64,000 nucleotides of DNA, from the NCBI GenBank assembly GCA_963711595.1, contig CAVQER010000005.1, forward strand, positions 124,001-188,000, written 5' to 3'. The translations under genes were made by a program, and so were the position numbers. The notes under the pieces were generated by a model. The model had not been told where the DNA came from. It did not search any database and saw only the letters and a program-made list of their open reading frames with translations. Numbering within the stretch: position 1 is the stretch's first letter; each line of letters begins with the position of its first letter. The stretch comes from JAUSIF01 sp963711595 (lineage in GTDB: Bacteria; Pseudomonadota; Alphaproteobacteria; Rhizobiales; Xanthobacteraceae). Below, in pieces: positions 60,467 through 64,000 of the stretch.

Positions 60467-61906
60467 TCAAAAAAGCGACTTTGCCGCGGCGGCCGCAGCC
60501 GCCACGATCGGCGCAGGATACGCGAAGAACAGAATTACAAAGGCACCCGTCACCCCGAGCACGAGCCGCAGCGCCGGCGCCATTCCTTCGAACGCCTCCC
60601 TCGGCTCATCCATGTACATGATCTTCACGATGCGGAGATAATAGTAGGCGCCGACCACGCTCGCGAGGACGCCGATCACCGCAAGCGTATAGAGCCCTGC
60701 TTCCACCGCGGCAAGAAACACGTAAAATTTTGCAAAGAAGCCCGCGAGCGGTGGAATCCCGGCAAGAGAGAACAGCAAGGCTGCAAGCAGGAACGCGACG
60801 AGCGGCTGCGTGCTGGCGAGGCCGGAAAGCTCGTCGATCTCTTCGACCGCTTTTCCGTTCCGCCGCATTGCCAGAATGCAGGCGAACGCCCCGAGCGTCA
60901 TGGCCATGTAGATCGTCATATAGACCAGTACGCCTTGCACGCCGGCAACCGTTCCGGCCGACAACCCGACGAGTGCGTAGCCGACATGGCCGATTGAGCT
61001 GTATGCCATCAGGCGCTTGATGTTGGTCTGACCGATCGCAGCGAATGCCCCGAGCACCATCGAGCCGATCGAGATGAAGATCACGATTTGCTGCCATTGC
61101 GGGACGATGTTCGGGAAGGCGTCGATCGCCACCCGCACGAAGACCGCAACCGCCGCGACCTTCGGAGCGGCCGCAAAGAATGCGGTCACCGGCGTTGGCG
61201 CGCCTTCATAGACGTCCGGCGTCCACATATGGAATGGCACCGCCGAAACCTTGAAAGCGAGACCGGCGAACAGGAAGACGAGACCAAACACCAGGCCCAG
61301 CGAAGGTTTCGTCGCCGCCGCCGCAATGCCGGTGAATGCGACGGTGCCGGTGAACCCGTACACGAGGGATGCGCCGTAGAGCAGCATTCCAGAAGACAGC
61401 GCGCCGAGCACGAAATACTTCAGGCCTGCCTCCGATGAGCGCAGGCTATCGCGATCGAACGCCGCGACCACGTATAGCGAAAGCGACATCAGCTCCAGGC
61501 CGAGATAGAGCGTGATCAGGTCGTTCGCGGAAACGAGCGTCATCATGCCGGCCGCGGCCAGCAGCACCAGGATTCCGTATTCGTAACGATAGATACGCTC
61601 CAGGCGCCAGAAATCGGTCGACATGAGCAGCGCGGTTGCAGCACCGATCAGAGCCAGCACCTTGAAAAAGCGCGCGAACGGGTCCGCGATGAAGCTTCCA
61701 CCGAATGCCGTTGCCGGTTCGGGGGACATTTCGACCACCAGTGTCGCAGCGACGACAAGCACCAGGATCGACGCGAGGTCGATATACCCGCCAAGCTGAT
61801 CGCCACGCGCGGCGCCGACCAGCACGAGGACGAGTGCGCTCGCGAGCACGAACAGCTCGGGCAGTACCGGCATCAGCGATTGGATGTTGAACGCCATGTC
61901 GGACAT
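60467..61906 (-). CDS. nuoN: NADH-quinone oxidoreductase subunit N
   Basis: NuoN is an antiporter-like proton-pumping subunit of complex I. The 479-residue protein is hydrophobic throughout with about fourteen helices. It has LVSANDLITLYLGLELMSLSLYVVAAF with the conserved Glu and LAFKVSAVPFHMWTPDVYEGAPTPVTAFFAAAPK with the proton-channel Lys. It ends just before birA and starts three bases after nuoM. Confidence 0.95.
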   Translation of the reverse strand: MSDMAFNIQSLMPVLPELFVLASALVLVLVGAARGDQLGGYIDLASILVLVVAATLVVEMSPEPATAFGGSFIADPFARFFKVLALIGAATALLMSTDFWRLERIYRYEYGILVLLAAAGMMTLVSANDLITLYLGLELMSLSLYVVAAFDRDSLRSSEAGLKYFVLGALSSGMLLYGASLVYGFTGTVAFTGIAAAATKPSLGLVFGLVFLFAGLAFKVSAVPFHMWTPDVYEGAPTPVTAFFAAAPKVAAVAVFVRVAIDAFPNIVPQWQQIVIFISIGSMVLGAFAAIGQTNIKRLMAYSSIGHVGYALVGLSAGTVAGVQGVLVYMTIYMAMTLGAFACILAMRRNGKAVEEIDELSGLASTQPLVAFLLAALLFSLAGIPPLAGFFAKFYVFLAAVEAGLYTLAVIGVLASVVGAYYYLRIVKIMYMDEPREAFEGMAPALRLVLGVTGAFVILFFAYPAPIVAAAAAAAKSLF

Positions 61907-61909
61907 GCC

Positions 61910-63424
61910 TCAGTGCAACTGCGCGAGACCGGACGCGCCGGCGGCAAGCGCTGCTCGCGTCTGCTCCACGAGTGCCGCGACCGCGTTCGCGCTCATGTCG
62001 AGGACAGGGGCAGGCCAGACGCCAAACAGGATCGTGAGAATTACAAGCGGTGCGAACGCCACGACTTCGCGCCAGTTCATGTCGGTGATTGCCGCAAGCT
62101 CCCGCTTCTCCAGCGGACCGAACACGACGCGCCGGTAGAGGTAGAGCGCATAAGCCGCCGAAAGGATCACGCCGATCGTTGCGAGGAATGCGACCCAAGT
62201 ATTCACCTTGAATGCGGCGATGAGCGTCAGAAACTCGCCGACGAACCCGGATGTCCCCGGAAGACCCACGTTTGCGAGCGTGAAGACCATGAACACAGCG
62301 GCGTAGATCGGCATCCGGTTCACAAGGCCGCCATAGGCTGCAATATCGCGCGTGTGCATCCGGTCGTAGATCACGCCGACGCAGAGGAAGAGCGCGCCCG
62401 ACACCAGTCCATGCGATACCATTTGGAACACGGCGCCTTGCACACCTTCCTGCGTGAAGGTGAACATCCCCATCGTGACGAAACCCATGTGCGCGACGGA
62501 GGAATAGGCGATCAGCTTCTTCATATCCTCCTGGGCGAGCGCCACCAACGACGTGTAAATGATAGCGACGACCGACAGCACGAACATCATCGGCGCGAAG
62601 TAAAGCGACGCGTCGGGAAACATCGGCAGCGAGAACCGCAGGAAGCCGTACCCGCCGAGCTTTAGAAGAATGGCGGCAAGGATCACCGACCCGGCCGTTG
62701 GCGCCTCGACATGGGCGTCGGGCAGCCACGTGTGCACCGGCCACATCGGCAGCTTCACCGAGAACGAAGCGAGGAACGCGAGGAACAGCCAGGTCTGCAT
62801 GCCGGCTGGGAAGCTGTGCTTCAGCAATGTCGAAATGTCCGTACTGCCCGCATGCCAGTACATCGCCATCATGGCGAGCAACATCAGTACCGAACCGGCG
62901 AGCGTGTAGAGGAAAAACTTGAACGTCGCGTAGACGCGCCGCGCGCCGCCCCATACGCCGATGATCAGGAACATCGGGATAAGGCCGCCCTCGAAAAACA
63001 CGTAGAACAGCACGAGATCGAGCGCGCAGAACGTGCCGACCATGAGCGTCTCGAGCACCAGAAACGCGATCATGTATTCTTTCACGCGTTTCTGGATCGG
63101 ATCGAAGCTCGCCAAAATCGCGATCGGCATGAGGAACGTCGTGAGCAGCACGAACGGCAGCGAGATGCCGTCGACACCCACCTGGTAGCGGAACGCGCCT
63201 CCAAGCCAGGGGCGGTTCTCCACGAACTGGAAGTCCGCCACCGACCGGTCGAATCCGGCCGCGAGCAGCAGCGACACGAGGAAAGTCGCGAGCGTGGTCC
63301 ACAGCGCCACGTAGCGCGCATTCCGGTTGGTCGCTTCGTCGTCGCCGGATAGCGCGAAGATGAACAGTGCGCCGACGAGCGGCAGGAAGATCGTGACGGA
63401 GAGGATCGGCCAGTCGGGCGTCAT
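61910..63424 (-). CDS. nuoM: NADH-quinone oxidoreductase subunit M
   Basis: NuoM is another antiporter-like subunit of complex I. The 504-residue protein has the conserved Glu in VLFYVFFEGGLIPMFLIIGVWG and the proton-channel segment FSVKLPMWPVHTWLPDAHVEAPTAGSVILAA. The start ATG 63424 overlaps the nuoL stop by four bases (ATGA). A 618-codon shadow frame overlaps this gene but is not real. Confidence 0.95.
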   Translation of the reverse strand: MTPDWPILSVTIFLPLVGALFIFALSGDDEATNRNARYVALWTTLATFLVSLLLAAGFDRSVADFQFVENRPWLGGAFRYQVGVDGISLPFVLLTTFLMPIAILASFDPIQKRVKEYMIAFLVLETLMVGTFCALDLVLFYVFFEGGLIPMFLIIGVWGGARRVYATFKFFLYTLAGSVLMLLAMMAMYWHAGSTDISTLLKHSFPAGMQTWLFLAFLASFSVKLPMWPVHTWLPDAHVEAPTAGSVILAAILLKLGGYGFLRFSLPMFPDASLYFAPMMFVLSVVAIIYTSLVALAQEDMKKLIAYSSVAHMGFVTMGMFTFTQEGVQGAVFQMVSHGLVSGALFLCVGVIYDRMHTRDIAAYGGLVNRMPIYAAVFMVFTLANVGLPGTSGFVGEFLTLIAAFKVNTWVAFLATIGVILSAAYALYLYRRVVFGPLEKRELAAITDMNWREVVAFAPLVILTILFGVWPAPVLDMSANAVAALVEQTRAALAAGASGLAQLH

Positions 63425-64000
63425 CCCGCGCCTCCCCGCACCATGAACCACGTGATGAGCGCAGCGACCCCGATCAGCATCACGAAGGCATAGTGATAGA
63501 GGTAGCCGGTCTGCAGCCGCACGACGTTGCGCGTCACATCGATCACCCGTGCGGAAACGCCGTCAGGCCCGAATCCGTCGATGAACCAGCCGTCGCCGCG
63601 CTTCCACAGGAAGCGGCCGACGCGCAGCGCCGGGCGTACAAACAGAAAGTCGTAGAGCTCGTCGAAGTACCACTTATTCAAGAGGAAGCGGTAGAGCGGG
63701 TCGTGCCGCCGCGCGAGGCGAGCCGGAGCTTCCGGGTCGTAAACGTAGAACCAGTACGCGACGAGGAATCCGCCGATCATCATCACGGTTGGCGCCGCCA
63801 CGACCCATAGCGGCGCATGGTGCATTTCTTCGAGGATCTCGTGACCGTTTGCGGAGAACAGCGAGTCCCGGAAGAAATTGAGAATTCCCGCCTCCGAAGT
63901 AAATATCCCCTTGAAGGCGAATCCGAGTATGAGCGAGCCCGCCGCGAGGAACGCGAGCGGCACGGTCATCGACATGGGCAACTCGTGCACGTGCTCGAGC
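63421..64000 (-). CDS. nuoL: NADH-quinone oxidoreductase subunit L, C-terminal part
   Basis: Only the last 193 codons lie in the window, with the frame open to base 64000. They contain VHELPMSMTVPLAFLAAGSLILGF (the HE-x-PxxMxxPL motif of NuoL), the long lateral helix region RFLLNKWYFDELYDFLFVRPALRVGRFLWKRGD and the C-terminal anchor helix YLYHYAFVMLIGVAALITWFMV. nuoM overlaps its stop by four bases. The identity is secure despite truncation. Confidence 0.92.
   Translation of the reverse strand, partial: LEHVHELPMSMTVPLAFLAAGSLILGFAFKGIFTSEAGILNFFRDSLFSANGHEILEEMHHAPLWVVAAPTVMMIGGFLVAYWFYVYDPEAPARLARRHDPLYRFLLNKWYFDELYDFLFVRPALRVGRFLWKRGDGWFIDGFGPDGVSARVIDVTRNVVRLQTGYLYHYAFVMLIGVAALITWFMVRGGAG

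Noticed and set aside
61446..63302. A 618-codon open frame on the minus strand across nuoM and nuoN
   Set aside because: It is out of frame with both genes, is rich in Arg/Gly/Ala as expected of a GC-rich shadow frame, and resembles no family, whereas nuoM and nuoN are unmistakable.
1..64000. tRNA or rRNA genes, CRISPR arrays, insertion sequences, prophage or biosynthetic clusters
   Set aside because: No T-loop-like motif in a tRNA context, spaced direct repeats, transposase or phage genes were found; the gaps are mostly too short.

Overview
The window is a gene-dense, GC-rich stretch of alphaproteobacterial chromosome, most likely from the order Hyphomicrobiales (Rhizobiales). Three things point there: the gene order rpsB-tsf-pyrH-frr-uppS-cdsA-dxr-rseP-bamA-lpxD-fabZ-lpxA-lpxI-lpxB, the order nuoL-nuoM-nuoN-birA-rnj-mce-DUF1467-proS-lolC-lolD-dnaE, and a lexA preceded by a GAAC-N7-GAAC SOS box. 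Use of LpxI, an E1-beta with its own lipoyl domain and a short ProRS agree. Genus-level placement is not attempted. No rRNA, tRNA, CRISPR array, insertion sequence or prophage was seen.

Layout. 1-10.2 kb: the tail of an AMP-binding ligase, lpdA, a TAXI-type TRAP transporter (receptor and fused permease), a GNAT enzyme, a small membrane protein, and the pyruvate dehydrogenase operon pdhA-pdhB-(GFA-family gene)-pdhC. 10.3-18.8 kb: ftsB, eno, an exported beta-propeller plus c-type cytochrome pair, queF, kdsA, a VOC protein, pyrG, secG, tpiA. 18.9-27.4 kb (+ strand): a PpiD-like foldase, trpE, trpG, trpD, trpC, moaC, moeA, lexA. 27.4-34.5 kb: comEC and glnS (-), gltX and gltA (+). 34.5-49.2 kb (-): the large translation, isoprenoid, phospholipid, outer-membrane and lipid A cluster. 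49.4-64 kb (-): a membrane protein, a composite palindromic repeat, dnaE, lolDC, proS, a possible small RNA locus, DUF1467, mce, rnj, birA, nuoN, nuoM and the end of nuoL.

How it works together. The content is mostly housekeeping: acetyl-CoA supply and its oxidation (pdh, lpdA, gltA, nuo), tryptophan and molybdopterin synthesis, and a coordinated envelope block. In that block uppS, cdsA, dxr, rseP, bamA and lpxD-fabZ-lpxA-lpxI-lpxB run behind the ribosomal genes rpsB and tsf. Accessory touches are the TAXI transporter, the GFA gene inside the pdh operon and the Tat-exported propeller/cytochrome pair.

Main caveats and highlights. Four genes (kdsA, comEC, cdsA, dnaE) have reading frames broken by one short indel each, at or next to short base runs. 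Three of the four are normally essential, so sequence error is the likelier explanation. The most unusual structural feature is a ~97-bp multi-arm palindromic element lying in frame inside the pdhC linker. All coordinates and motif positions were read by eye; promoters and operators are consensus-based predictions.
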